A DNA stretch of 63,260 bases from Hyphomicrobiales bacterium (GCA_900489925.1 UEHQ01000032.1:1-63260), one strand, 5' to 3'. Shown: positions 35,178-43,672, counted from the stretch's first letter. Made by a program: numbers and translations. Notes: generated by a model from the letters alone, not told the origin.

Positions 35178-35205
35178 TAAAAAAACCGCCAGGTAGACTA
35201 GCGGT
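35178..35205 (-). terminator. Attenuator terminator upstream of aroG
   Basis: On the minus strand ACCGCTAG (35205-35198) pairs with CTGGCGGT (35192-35185, one G-U) around a 5-nt loop and is followed directly by TTTTTTT. It lies 28 bp after the leader-peptide stop and about 34 bp before the aroG start, so it would abort aroG transcription when the leader is translated efficiently. Confidence 0.8.
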
Positions 35206-35232
35206 TGGTCGGATAAATTGCGTCTTTCTTAG

Positions 35233-35307
35233 TTACGCACTTTCCCGCTTCCGCACCGAGGCACGGAAATAATAAAATCGGGAAACGTAGGCGCAAGCGA
35301 TCGACAT
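35233..35307 (-). CDS. aroG leader peptide (Phe/Tyr attenuation)
   Basis: A 24-codon frame starting MSIACAYVS and containing the cluster RFYYFR: two Phe and two Tyr in four successive codons, plus one earlier Tyr. It ends in TAA just before the terminator. Ribosome stalling at these codons when charged tRNA-Phe or tRNA-Tyr is scarce would prevent terminator formation. The arrangement matches classic leader-peptide attenuators of aromatic genes; no good ribosome site is obvious. Confidence 0.75.
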   Translation of the reverse strand: MSIACAYVSRFYYFRASVRKRESA

Positions 35308-35628
35308 GACACCTTGCTACAGCAAGCCGATCGACTTGTCACTTCCGATCTCCATCCCCGTCGCCGTCCGTAACCAATCTTGGTTCTTTGCCTGCAGCAC
35401 CAATAGTACATTCGAGCGCCGACTGATTGGCCCATGGCGATGATCGCCGGCGATCTAGCAGCCTGTGAAACTCCAAATTGGGTGCCGGCTAAAACGGATT
35501 GTCGTGGAACATCTGGTCCTAAATCATCCGCGCGGTGCGTGCGGTGGGTGGCGACGGCCCAGGCTTCGATCTGAGACGGGGCATATTTTGAGAGCAATTG
35601 GAGCAGAGGGGATCAGATTGTCTGCACC
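35308..35628. other. 321-bp intergenic stretch
   Basis: Lies between the aroG leader and the end of the resolvase gene. It must hold the aroG promoter near 35320-35400. No gene or strong repeat is visible. Confidence 0.4.
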
Positions 35629-36546
35629 CTAGTTCCGAAGCAGCCCGAACCGAAACGCTTCATCCATGAGCGCTTTGACGGACGAGGGTTGCCATTTGCG
35701 GCCGCCGCGGGCCGGGCGCTCGCCCATCTGGTCAAGCTGGCCGGCAATGTCGCGAAGTGACAGGGTCGGATCCGCAATGGCGATCGCTGCGACGAGCTTC
35801 ATGCAATGATCCTCCGGCGGCCGACGCGGTGATCGCGCCAGCAGCGCGGGGTCCGCGAGCTTTTCTCGAACCATCCGATGAACGGCGCGGCGAAGTCGCT
35901 CGACGGTCCAGTCTTGGCCCTTCCGGTTGAGGACCCGCACAACGTTATCCCAGGAGTGCTTGGGCCGGAGCTGCTCGACAGTTGGAAGCCACGTCTGCGC
36001 TGACATGGTCAGCTCATCAAGATAGGTTTGGTTCCGGGCTGCCGCAGCTGCTCGGATTGCTTCAGGGCGCCGCTCGCGCAGTCCCGGGTTGCCGGCAACA
36101 CGGCCCCTGGCCTTGGCCGCCCTCATGCCTGATTTTGTCCTTTCCGCGATCAAGGCACGCTCGAGCTGGGCAACGGCCCCGAGGACCTGCAGCGAAAACA
36201 TGCCCTGCGGCGTCGACGTGTCGATCGGATCGCCGAGCGAGCGGAAATGGACGCCACGGTGTTTGAGATCTTCGATCACATCGAGCAGGTGACTGACGGA
36301 TCGCGCCAGTCTGTCCAATCGCACCACGACAAGAATGTCGCCGGCTGACAGCTCGCCCAGCATCCGCGCGAGTACAGGTCGGGCTCGGGACGCACCGGAT
36401 CCCTGTTCCTGATGGATGCGATCACAGCCGGCTGCACGGAGCTCTGCGACTTGGGTATCGTTGAACTGCTCTTCCGTTGAGAGGCGTGCGTAACCGATCA
36501 GCCGGCGGGGTGGGGGAGGGGAGGCGCCCGGGAGGTTTTTGGCCAT
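35629..36546 (-). CDS. Serine recombinase / resolvase
   Basis: 305 residues (314 if the ATG at 36573 is used). The N-terminal catalytic domain has RLIGYARLSTEEQ with the nucleophile Ser, ASRARPVLARML, and DILVVVRLDRLARSVSHLL with the conserved Arg residues, plus GMFSLQVLGAVAQLERALIAERT. A long C-terminal extension carries extra helix-turn-helix-like segments. Such plasmid resolvases resolve multimers or invert DNA and aid inheritance. Start choice is uncertain; neither candidate has a strong ribosome site. Confidence 0.88.
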   Translation of the reverse strand: MAKNLPGASPPPPRRLIGYARLSTEEQFNDTQVAELRAAGCDRIHQEQGSGASRARPVLARMLGELSAGDILVVVRLDRLARSVSHLLDVIEDLKHRGVHFRSLGDPIDTSTPQGMFSLQVLGAVAQLERALIAERTKSGMRAAKARGRVAGNPGLRERRPEAIRAAAAARNQTYLDELTMSAQTWLPTVEQLRPKHSWDNVVRVLNRKGQDWTVERLRRAVHRMVREKLADPALLARSPRRPPEDHCMKLVAAIAIADPTLSLRDIAGQLDQMGERPARGGRKWQPSSVKALMDEAFRFGLLRN

Positions 36547-36573
36547 GAAATCGTCGCTCGGAACTCGCGTCAT

Positions 36574-36912
36574 TGTTCAGATAAAGAATGCGTTGATAAA
36601 GGATCCTTTGCGAGCTTGTTTTAAGAGTGAAATGCGAGCTCGTACAGCGATTTTGTCGACCTGTTGCTCATCGGTGCTAATCCAATGGGCCAAACGCTTG
36701 TGAGCGTCGCTGTATGGCGGAAATGCTCTCGGCAAACCGGCGCCACGAGCTTGCATTGGCAGGCGTTCTTACAATCGTCCAATCGTCCGTCAATTCGGTC
36801 GGTCCCGAGCAGCGCGCCGCAGACCGCAAAATGACCTAGGTATCAAGATGGCTTCTGCCATCTTGATGGCGCAACATGATAAGCCTATATCTGCTGTAAA
36901 GGAGATCTCACA
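36574..36912. promoter_or_regulatory. Divergent region between resolvase and vapBC
   Basis: 339 bp without a gene. A perfect inverted repeat, ATCAAGATGGC (36842-36852) / GCCATCTTGAT (36857-36867) with a TTCT loop, lies 45 bp before vapB. VapB antitoxins autorepress through dyads placed this way, so it is a likely operator; it could also act as a hairpin. Confidence 0.5.
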
Positions 36913-37161
36913 ATGGCCGCACCACAACTCTCTGTCCGAAGCTCCAAGGCAAGGGATCTGGCTCACCGGCTCGCTCGACGTGAGAATCGTTCGATTGCGG
37001 AGGTGGTCGAACGTGCGCTTGAGGCCTACGAGACACGCGAGGCGGGCCGCGAACCAGCTGCAAGTTTCTATCGGCGCGTCAACGCGCAAGCTGCCACAGA
37101 TATCGATCTGGATTCCATCATCCGCGAAAGCCGTCGTCCTCACCTGGGTATCGAGCTTTGA
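36913..37161 (+). CDS. vapB: VapB-type antitoxin
   Basis: 82 residues. N-terminal ribbon-helix-helix-like DNA-binding part (LSVRSSKARDLAHRLARRENRSIAEVVERALEAY, read in two pieces) and a C-terminal toxin-binding tail. It should neutralise the adjacent PIN toxin and repress the operon. AAAGGAGAT precedes the ATG. The gene overlaps vapC by four bases. Confidence 0.85.
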   Translation: MAAPQLSVRSSKARDLAHRLARRENRSIAEVVERALEAYETREAGREPAASFYRRVNAQAATDIDLDSIIRESRRPHLGIEL

Positions 37162-37571
37162 TATTTCTCGATACGAACGTCGTCTCCGAGACATTGCGGA
37201 AGGACTCTAACGAGGCTGTTATGGCCTGGCTGGTTCGGTTCGACGCGGAATTGGCATTACCGACGGTGGCAGTCGCCGAGATTGCTTTCGGCATTCAGAA
37301 GATCAGACCAGACCAGCGGGCCGAGCGTTTGGAGCAAGGGCTGACGGAATGGCGTCGCCGGTTTGCCGATCGGATGTTTGGTCTCACAGAAGAAGCCGCG
37401 CTCGCCTACGGCGAAATCATGGGGCAGGCGGTTCGTCAGGGACAGGCGATGTCAGTACCCGATGCAATGATCGCTGCAATAGCGCGGGTGAACGGCGGAC
37501 GCTTGGCCACGCGCAATGTCAGGGACTTCGACACGACAGGCCTCGCCCTCGTGAATCCGTGGGATTTTTAA
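37158..37571 (+). CDS. vapC: VapC toxin, PIN-domain ribonuclease
   Basis: 137 residues with the PIN acidic active site: FLDTNVVSE (D5), PTVAVAEIAFGI (Glu), and SVPDAMIAAIA (Asp), then ATRNVRDFDTTG. It cleaves RNA when freed of VapB and stabilises the plasmid by post-segregational killing. Starts with TTG overlapping the vapB stop (TTGA), so translation is coupled. Confidence 0.9.
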   Translation: MIFLDTNVVSETLRKDSNEAVMAWLVRFDAELALPTVAVAEIAFGIQKIRPDQRAERLEQGLTEWRRRFADRMFGLTEEAALAYGEIMGQAVRQGQAMSVPDAMIAAIARVNGGRLATRNVRDFDTTGLALVNPWDF

Positions 37572-37736
37572 GCTTTCGAATGGGTTAGCTTGCATTGGCG
37601 CAATTGCGACGCTTGTTTTCTGCGGAGAATACGACCTCGGTGCCAGTGCGAAGGCAGCTTTTCAACGCCGGCTCATCCTTGCAACGAGAGATACCGAGTT
37701 CACGCTCTCCAGTCGTGAAGCCGCCCCAGAGCCGTC

Positions 37737-38864
37737 TCATAGCATCCGCGCGGCATTGCCGGTGCGTCGGGTGGCGTCGTTATAGTAGCTCGACGCCTGC
37801 TGCACCGACCGATGGCGGGATTGTTCCATCGCTTCGATGATGGGAATGCGACGATTGGCGGCCTCCGTCAGGTAGCCTGACCGCAGTCCGTGAGCTGAAA
37901 ACTGTACGGGGTCGAGTCCGGCCATAGCCGCGCGCTGCTTGATGATGGCGTTGATCGATTGCGGGTCGAGCGGACGTCGCGACAGCGTTCCCCAGCGCCC
38001 GATCGCCCTGAAGATGCTGCCTTTGTCAATTTTGGCCGACGCCATCCAGGCAGCGAGCGCCTCCACCGGCCGTCCGGTGACGTAGACAACCTCGTCCTGC
38101 TCACCGGAGGTCGTCTTCGTACGGCCGAGATGTATGGCCAGCGAGGGGAGGGGAGGGCCGTCATTCTGCTCGATCGGCGCCTCGACGCTCAGTTGCTCGG
38201 CCCGAAGCGCGGCGATCTCGCTGCGCCGGCGGCCGCCGGAGGCAAAGGCCACCATCAGGATGGCCCGGTCGCGCCGATCGCGCAGACTGTCGCTCTCACA
38301 GGTCGCCAGCAGCTTGGCGAGCACATCACCGGTGACGGCCTTGGCGCTCTTGCGGCGCCGTTGGCGCGGAACAGCGCGCACCGCCAGCCGAATGGCTGCC
38401 TTCAGGGGAGGGGAGGTGAAGACGCCTTCAAGCCCACGCCAATGGGTCAAGGTCGACCAGCTCGCCAGCCGCCGGCGCACCGTCGCCGGTGCGTGCGGGC
38501 CTGCGGCCTTGAGAAAGCCTTGGCTTCGAAGGCTGTGATCGACATCGGCCGGCATGCCATGATCGGGATCGGACGCCCGTCGCTGCGGGTCCCAGAGGTG
38601 ATGGGCGACGAACTTCAGCAGCAGCGCTTCCGGCGCCGGCCAGGGCAGCGGGCTGCCGGTCACCGCCAGGCCCCAGGCTTCGAGATAGGCGAGATCCGAG
38701 GTGATGGCGCGCAGCGTGTTGTCGCCCATGCCTTCGTTAACGAGGTGACGCAGCGTCTCGACATCGTGGTCGCTCAGCAGCTCGGCAAGCTCGTCGCGGC
38801 GATCGATCGGCAGGACAGCGGCGATTGTATCGAGCTCGCTGGCTCGGCGATCGACGGCACTCAT
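37737..38864 (-). CDS. Tyrosine recombinase / integrase
   Basis: 375 residues. Catalytic motifs are complete: Arg I in ASGGRRRSEIAAL, Arg II box in SAHGLRSGYLTEAANR, the late His/Arg in EQSRHRSVQQ and the nucleophile Tyr in ASSYYND. It belongs to the phage-integrase family common on rhizobial plasmids. Its start overlaps the end of the Phd-like gene by four bases, so the two are co-transcribed, an unusual pairing. Confidence 0.9.
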   Translation of the reverse strand: MSAVDRRASELDTIAAVLPIDRRDELAELLSDHDVETLRHLVNEGMGDNTLRAITSDLAYLEAWGLAVTGSPLPWPAPEALLLKFVAHHLWDPQRRASDPDHGMPADVDHSLRSQGFLKAAGPHAPATVRRRLASWSTLTHWRGLEGVFTSPPLKAAIRLAVRAVPRQRRRKSAKAVTGDVLAKLLATCESDSLRDRRDRAILMVAFASGGRRRSEIAALRAEQLSVEAPIEQNDGPPLPSLAIHLGRTKTTSGEQDEVVYVTGRPVEALAAWMASAKIDKGSIFRAIGRWGTLSRRPLDPQSINAIIKQRAAMAGLDPVQFSAHGLRSGYLTEAANRRIPIIEAMEQSRHRSVQQASSYYNDATRRTGNAARML

Positions 38865-39109
38865 TTCGGCAATCCGTGTTCGTCGTAGAACTCGTCGTGG
38901 TTTGAGCTGGCGCCGGGCGGAACGCTGGCGCGTCCTTCCGCTGCCAGCGCTCGGACGTGGTCCATGGTTCCTGCGGCCTTCGGGATCGCGGTCAGCTCCG
39001 CGATCGGTATGCCACCGCGGCAGATCACGAAGACCTCACCACGCAGCGTGCGTTCAATCAGTTCGTCAAACCGCTCGGCGGCCTCCTTCACATCAAATAG
39101 AATTGGCAT
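38861..39109 (-). CDS. Phd/YefM-like antitoxin, unpaired
   Basis: 82 residues with the Phd-type N-terminus (FDVKEAAERFDELIERTLRGE, then VFVICRGGIPIAELTAIPK). The C-terminal part would bind a toxin, but the adjacent gene in the same operon is a tyrosine recombinase rather than a toxin. It may be an orphan antitoxin used as a regulator of the recombinase. The start at 39109 overlaps no other gene. Confidence 0.75.
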   Translation of the reverse strand: MPILFDVKEAAERFDELIERTLRGEVFVICRGGIPIAELTAIPKAAGTMDHVRALAAEGRASVPPGASSNHDEFYDEHGLPK

Positions 39110-39220
39110 TCATCTTTCCCCTGTCCGAAACGTGGCGTAAATACTGCAGCGACCACGTGCGTGCCGGCCAACCGGTAACTCGAGTTGCGCGGACCACCAG
39201 CGCCCGGGATTGCAAAACGT

Positions 39221-39247
39221 CCGTAAATTCCGTATATTCCGTAAAAA
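39221..39247. promoter_or_regulatory. Three tandem 9-bp repeats before the phd/pemK pair
   Basis: CCGTAAATT, CCGTATATT, CCGTAAAAA follow one another without spacing and end 12 bp before the antitoxin start. A periodic AT-rich array at the promoter fits cooperative binding of the Phd antitoxin for autorepression. Confidence 0.5.
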
Positions 39248-39259
39248 TGGAGTTCTCAG

Positions 39260-39538
39260 ATGACTTCTACAGTTACGGCGGCCGCGGTCTCGAAAAACTT
39301 CGGCGCCTATCAGGATGCTGCCGTCCGTGACCCGGTGATCATCACCAAAAACGGGCGCCCGAAAACGGTCCTGATCGCCTACGAAGATTACCTGCGGCTG
39401 ACGAAACGCGAACGGCGCGTCGAACTGACCTCCGCCATTGGCGACGACGACCTTGCTGCGATCGAAGCGTCCGAGATGGATGAGGCACTCGATCATCTCA
39501 ATGCTGAGTTCCTGACGGGCAAGCATGCTGCCGACTGA
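39260..39538 (+). CDS. Phd/YefM-family antitoxin
   Basis: 92 residues: N-terminal Phd fold (TAAAVSKNFGAYQDAAVRDP, then VIITKNGRPKTVLIAYEDYLRL) and an acidic C-terminal tail. It would repress its own operon and bind the downstream PemK-like toxin, whose gene it overlaps by 14 bp. Confidence 0.88.
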   Translation: MTSTVTAAAVSKNFGAYQDAAVRDPVIITKNGRPKTVLIAYEDYLRLTKRERRVELTSAIGDDDLAAIEASEMDEALDHLNAEFLTGKHAAD

Positions 39539-39956
39539 ACCAAAAGTCGGCTGGCTTTTTCGCTACTCGTACCTCTGGCATTGGCAGTTTTTCGAAGGTC
39601 GCGAAGAGGGCGACAAGGATCGCCCGGCGCTTGTGTTGGCGATCGTTGCGCATCTTGACGACGGTACACCGGCCGTGCGGGTACTTCCGATTACCCATAC
39701 CCCACCATCCAACCCTGCGGACGCAATCGAAATCCCGCCGGCAACCAAACAGCGCCTGGGCCTCGATGACGACCGCTCCTGGATTGTCTTGACCGAGAGC
39801 AACCGGTTTGTTTGGCCAGGACCGGATATCCGGCCGCTCGACACTGACACGGGCTACTACGGTCCTTTGCCTCCCGCGCTGTTTGCCGAGGTCAAACGCC
39901 GGTTTGTCGAGTTGGCCCGCGCCCAACGTCACCAAGCGGCCGCGCGTAGCGAATAG
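39525..39956 (+). CDS. PemK/MazF-like toxin
   Basis: 143 residues. The family features are GWLFRYSYLWHWQ at the start, EEGDKDRPALVLAIV (the conserved KxRPxLV strand) and VLPITHTPP. It is predicted to have the MazF fold with mRNA-cleaving activity; the pairing with Phd rather than MazE/PemI-type antitoxins is known among type II modules. The overlap with the antitoxin gene supports the pair. Confidence 0.75.
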   Translation: MLPTEPKVGWLFRYSYLWHWQFFEGREEGDKDRPALVLAIVAHLDDGTPAVRVLPITHTPPSNPADAIEIPPATKQRLGLDDDRSWIVLTESNRFVWPGPDIRPLDTDTGYYGPLPPALFAEVKRRFVELARAQRHQAAARSE

Positions 39957-40044
39957 CAGATTCAGCTTCAATGTTCGATCTCCGGGCGCCGCCAAGAGCG
40001 GCGCTGCGTGATCTTCAGCGATTTGCGACTCGAAATCAAATGCT

Positions 40045-40067
40045 ATCGATAACCGATCATTATCGAT
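40045..40067. promoter_or_regulatory. ATCGATAA/TTATCGAT inverted repeat
   Basis: An 8-bp perfect inverted repeat with a 7-nt spacer, 80 bp upstream of the RHE_PE00001-type gene, in a 190-bp gap. Likely operator; the protein downstream has a DNA-binding C-terminus and might regulate itself. Confidence 0.4.
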
Positions 40068-40146
40068 GGTTATGCCTTCAACCAGCAATCGTACCATGTG
40101 AGGAACCGCAATATTCAGATAGAGTTCCTGTAGGAAATCATTTACC

Positions 40147-41277
40147 ATGATTTCAATGGCTTACGATCTCGGGAAAATAAGTATGGCAGCCCTGATGCGG
40201 CCGGCTTTCGATGCGGGCATCGCACTCACGCGCCTGGACGAGCGGATCGCCCGTTCGCCGGTCGGCGCGGGCTTCCTCGAACGATCCCAGTTCACCGACG
40301 CCTGCGCGTCGCTATGGATCGATGGCGAACTTGTCCATCTCGAGGACCTCGTCCTCCACGACGCTACCCGTGATATTCGCACACCCACCCACGAGCTGAC
40401 AATCGCCCGAGACGTATTGCGCACCCGCCGGCGTGTCGCGACCCAAATCCCGGACTGGGCACTCTCCGCCGACGGCATCCGCTCGCTACGGAAAACCTCG
40501 GAGGTCGGGTCGGCCGGCGGGGACGAAGCGACGACGGCCAGAGTTATTCGGGCGGCGGTCGCTATCGAAGCGGAAGGGGAGGGGGATGATGGTGACGACG
40601 TTAAAAATCTGCCCGGCGTCGACTATGCAGCGATCGATGCGGTCCTAGCCCGTTCGGAGGCGGCCATCGAGCAGGCAAGAAAGCCCGGCCGGGCTCCGGC
40701 CGATCCGTTGGTCTATGATCTCGACTGGGACGAGGACGAGCGGCTCGACGAATGGCGCAGCGTGCTGCGACAGGCACAAGAACTGCCGGCAGTGCTGCAG
40801 GCGATCATCGCCCTTGATGCCTGGAACGAGCTTTCGGTGCTTCAGCATGGGCCATGGCTCGGCCGGCTGTTTTCCGCCTCGATCCTGCGCCAGGCCGGCA
40901 TTACGTCAGGCGCGCATCTCGCCGCCATCAATCTTGGCCTGAAAACCATTCCCGTCGATCGGCGCCGGCATCGCGATCGCGAGACGAGGCTGCTCGCGAT
41001 TGCCCACGGGTTTTTGGCGGCGGCCGAGATCGGGCTGAAAGAGCACGATCGGCTGGCATTGGCTCGGACACTGATGGAGCGAAAGCTGGACGGGCGCCGC
41101 ACCTCTTCAAAACTGCCGGAGCTCGTTGAGCTGGTCATGGCGAAGCCATTGGTGTCGGCAAAAATGGTGGCGAAAACGCTCGACGTCACGCCGCAGGCGG
41201 CGCGGCGGATTATCGGGGAACTGGGCCTGCGTGAGATGACGGGAAGGGGAAGGTTTCGTGCATGGGGATTCGTATAA
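40147..41277 (+). CDS. RHE_PE00001-family plasmid protein (DUF1612/HTH)
   Basis: 376 residues matching the rhizobial RHE_PE00001 family: RPAFDAGIALTRLDERIARSP near the start, the CASLWIDGELVHLEDLVLHD segment and RDIRTPTHELTIARDVLR. The C-terminus (AKMVAKTLDVTPQAARRIIGEL) is a helix-turn-helix, so it is probably a DNA-binding protein. The function is unknown; it is typical of rhizobial plasmids. ATG 40147 or 40156. Confidence 0.85.
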   Translation: MISMAYDLGKISMAALMRPAFDAGIALTRLDERIARSPVGAGFLERSQFTDACASLWIDGELVHLEDLVLHDATRDIRTPTHELTIARDVLRTRRRVATQIPDWALSADGIRSLRKTSEVGSAGGDEATTARVIRAAVAIEAEGEGDDGDDVKNLPGVDYAAIDAVLARSEAAIEQARKPGRAPADPLVYDLDWDEDERLDEWRSVLRQAQELPAVLQAIIALDAWNELSVLQHGPWLGRLFSASILRQAGITSGAHLAAINLGLKTIPVDRRRHRDRETRLLAIAHGFLAAAEIGLKEHDRLALARTLMERKLDGRRTSSKLPELVELVMAKPLVSAKMVAKTLDVTPQAARRIIGELGLREMTGRGRFRAWGFV

Positions 41278-41310
41278 TGCTGGCGCGTCTTCGAGAGGGC
41301 TAGTGAAGGC

Positions 41311-42252
41311 ATGAGCGAACGTACAAAACGACAGCATGTGGTGCCCCGCTTTTATCTGAGGTACTTCACCCAACCCAATGGCGAGCTTTGGACCCACGAC
41401 TGTGTAACCGGTACCGCTCGTAGGTCGACACCAGAAAAGACGGCGTACGAGACCAACATCTACACCCCGACGGGTGAAGGTGGTACTCGGATCGACTTGA
41501 TCGAGGACGCGCTCGCAAAGATCGAATCACGAGCCGCCACAATCTACCCCGAACTCTTGGCCTTCAGGCCTTTGACACCTGTTGCAAAGCTCGACTTTGC
41601 GGCGTTTCTCGCCACGATGTTTGCGCGAAGCCCCGCTCAGCTTCGGCAGTTCGCCCAATCCATGGGGCAGATGGCCTTGTGGGGCAGCAGGCACGAAATG
41701 GATCGCGAGTTTCGTCAGAAAAAGGCGCGAGGCGATGTATCTGCCGCAGATGAAGTCATCCAGAAGATTCTTCACGACAACGAAATGTTCACGATGAGCG
41801 TTGATCGGCGGGTCGGGCTCCTCGCTTTTGAACAAGCGAAGCCCTTGATGAATATCATGGCGCGAATGAATTGGAGCTATGAGATCAGCGAAAAGCAACA
41901 ACTGGTCACAGGCGACAATCCGGTGTTTTGGGTCAAGGGCGGTGGCCCGCCAGATCTCCAGGGCTATGGGTTTGGGCTCGGCAATCGTTTTGCAGTCATA
42001 CCATTTCCATTGAGCCCGGGCGTGATACTTCGTCTTGACTGGCGCGCTGACGGAGCCTGGAAGAAGTTCAAGCTTGAAAGGCAGCGAGCAAAGCTCGCAA
42101 ATCAATATCAGGCAAAGCACAAGGAAAGGCTATTGTTCTTCCGCGATAATGATCAGGGGCTTTGTAACCTTGGGATGAAATACCAAGTCGTGGTGAACCA
42201 AATTGATGTCGGAGTGCCATCCCCGACGATTGATGTAGTTCGGAAATTGTAA
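41311..42252 (+). CDS. DUF4238-domain protein
   Basis: 313 residues. It opens with the DUF4238 signature KRQHVVPRFYLRYFTQPNGELW and continues with VTGDNPVFWV in the C-terminal half, both usual for the family. The family function is unsettled; members are often found in defence-gene neighbourhoods. It stands at the left edge of the defence island here, 33 bp after the RHE_PE00001 gene. Confidence 0.75.
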   Translation: MSERTKRQHVVPRFYLRYFTQPNGELWTHDCVTGTARRSTPEKTAYETNIYTPTGEGGTRIDLIEDALAKIESRAATIYPELLAFRPLTPVAKLDFAAFLATMFARSPAQLRQFAQSMGQMALWGSRHEMDREFRQKKARGDVSAADEVIQKILHDNEMFTMSVDRRVGLLAFEQAKPLMNIMARMNWSYEISEKQQLVTGDNPVFWVKGGGPPDLQGYGFGLGNRFAVIPFPLSPGVILRLDWRADGAWKKFKLERQRAKLANQYQAKHKERLLFFRDNDQGLCNLGMKYQVVVNQIDVGVPSPTIDVVRKL

Positions 42253-42309
42253 CCCGGATAGACAAAGTAGGCCGACCCTGATGTTTGCATTTGGAGGGGG
42301 CGGTGAGAC

Positions 42310-42539
42310 ATGCGGATTGCAGTTCTAGGTTGGGGTTCGCTCATCTGGAACCCGCAGCAACTCGAGGTTCGAGGACCGTTCGAACCAGATGGCCCGGAAC
42401 TTCGGATCGAGCTCACCAGTGTATCTGGATACGATCGGTTGACGCGCTCGTTATCGACGAAAAGAACGGGATAGTATGCCCAACACGAGGCGCCATGTGT
42501 CGATGGGCATCGATAGCGGTCACCGGAAAAGGACACTGA
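42310..42539 (+). pseudogene. Frameshifted VLGWGSLIW-family gene remnant
   Basis: ATG 42310 opens a frame with MRIAVLGWGSLIWNPQ and FEPDGPELRIELTSVSG, the start of a small conserved family. It stops at 42472, yet the expected continuation ALVIDEKNGIVCPTRGA is present in the next frame from about 42441. One base appears lost at about 42442 (TTGAC followed by GCGCTC). Homology then fades, so the gene is dead and truncated. Confidence 0.65.
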
Positions 42540-42653
42540 GCACACGTTGACCGCCACTTGCCATCTGTGACAACCTGTCTGCGCGATTCAGCGAGCGCCG
42601 CATTAAGCCGCGACGTTGGCTCGGCGGAGAGCGGACATAGGTTTCTGTCAGAC

Positions 42654-43643
42654 ATGCTCCAGAACACGACACGCAATCAGCATTTCCTCAGCCAGGTGGA
42701 GCAGAGGCTCAACGCCATGAATCCCCGGGCGAACGCCGATAATCTGAGGATTTACGCGTTCGGGATCGCTGACCGGGAAAACTACAGGCTCGTGCTCGAA
42801 AAGCCGAACGGCAACCCGATCGATCGGAACCTGTCGCTCTTTGACCTGTTCAGTTTTGACGTTCCGGGCGGGAGCGAGCTGCGACGCAATTTCGAGGCGT
42901 TGTTTCAGAGATACGAAGCCGACATCCAGAACCTTACGGTAAGCCTTCTCGCCAAACTCAACGCCGGTAGCCAGGACCTCGAGGCCGAGATAGTTGGTCT
43001 GTTCGCGGCAAAGCTGCTCAATTTCGTGCGGAACCCGTATTCCGTTGCGAAAGTCCTCAACACCTTTCCGGGCCTTGGCCAATACGATCCAACGAACTCG
43101 TTGCTTCTGGCTGAAGGCGATCGCATCGTGAGTGGCAGAAAACCGCATCAGGCGCATCTCTGTGGCCAGCTCGGTATCAGTGACGCGCAGTATGTCGAAT
43201 GGTTGCGCGTGCTTTTTATGCTACTCACGCCAATGGCAGAAAACCGCCCGAATTTCTTTGAGGAGATTATCGGCGCGCTGTTCGAGGACCGGACGAAATA
43301 TATCGCCGCGATTATCTGCGACTACGACCACGATCGATGCCTCCTGTCCGACCGGGGTTTCAGCCAGGCGGTCGCGGATGGCCCCCTTCTGTCATTTTCG
43401 TTCAACCTGTGTGGGACGGCGTTTGTCGACTATATGTTCGCGGATCCTGCGACGCTTGTGCAGGGGAAGGCTCCGCCGGAAAGGATCGCAAGTGCGATTG
43501 CCTCCCGGGAACGCCGGCAGCAACCGGTCAATGTAACCTTCCTGCGCAACAATCTCGACATGCTGAGACGGTACAACCGTCGCGTAGTCGATCAGTGTTA
43601 CGAGCGGGTGTTCTGCTCAGCAAAGGATGGCTTGGTGTTTTGA
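42654..43643 (+). CDS. Hypothetical protein, DUF4238-like start
   Basis: 329 residues beginning with TTRNQHFLSQVEQRLNAMNP, which resembles the QHxxPxxYLxxF opening of DUF4238 proteins, followed by LRIYAFGIADREN and NLSLFDLFSFDVPGGSEL. The C-terminal half (YIAAIICDYDHDRCLLSDRG, then FSFNLCGTAFVDYMF) has the layout of a family relative but no catalytic motif I can name. It lies between the DUF4238 gene and the Gabija-like pair, so a defence role is possible. Confidence 0.6.
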   Translation: MLQNTTRNQHFLSQVEQRLNAMNPRANADNLRIYAFGIADRENYRLVLEKPNGNPIDRNLSLFDLFSFDVPGGSELRRNFEALFQRYEADIQNLTVSLLAKLNAGSQDLEAEIVGLFAAKLLNFVRNPYSVAKVLNTFPGLGQYDPTNSLLLAEGDRIVSGRKPHQAHLCGQLGISDAQYVEWLRVLFMLLTPMAENRPNFFEEIIGALFEDRTKYIAAIICDYDHDRCLLSDRGFSQAVADGPLLSFSFNLCGTAFVDYMFADPATLVQGKAPPERIASAIASRERRQQPVNVTFLRNNLDMLRRYNRRVVDQCYERVFCSAKDGLVF

Positions 43644-43672
43644 TGGCGTCGGCCTAGCTGCGCCGGGCATGC

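Noticed and set aside
33975..35180. Open frame of 401 codons on the plus strand
   Set aside because: Antisense to aroG, whose protein is unmistakable; no domain in the plus-strand translation.
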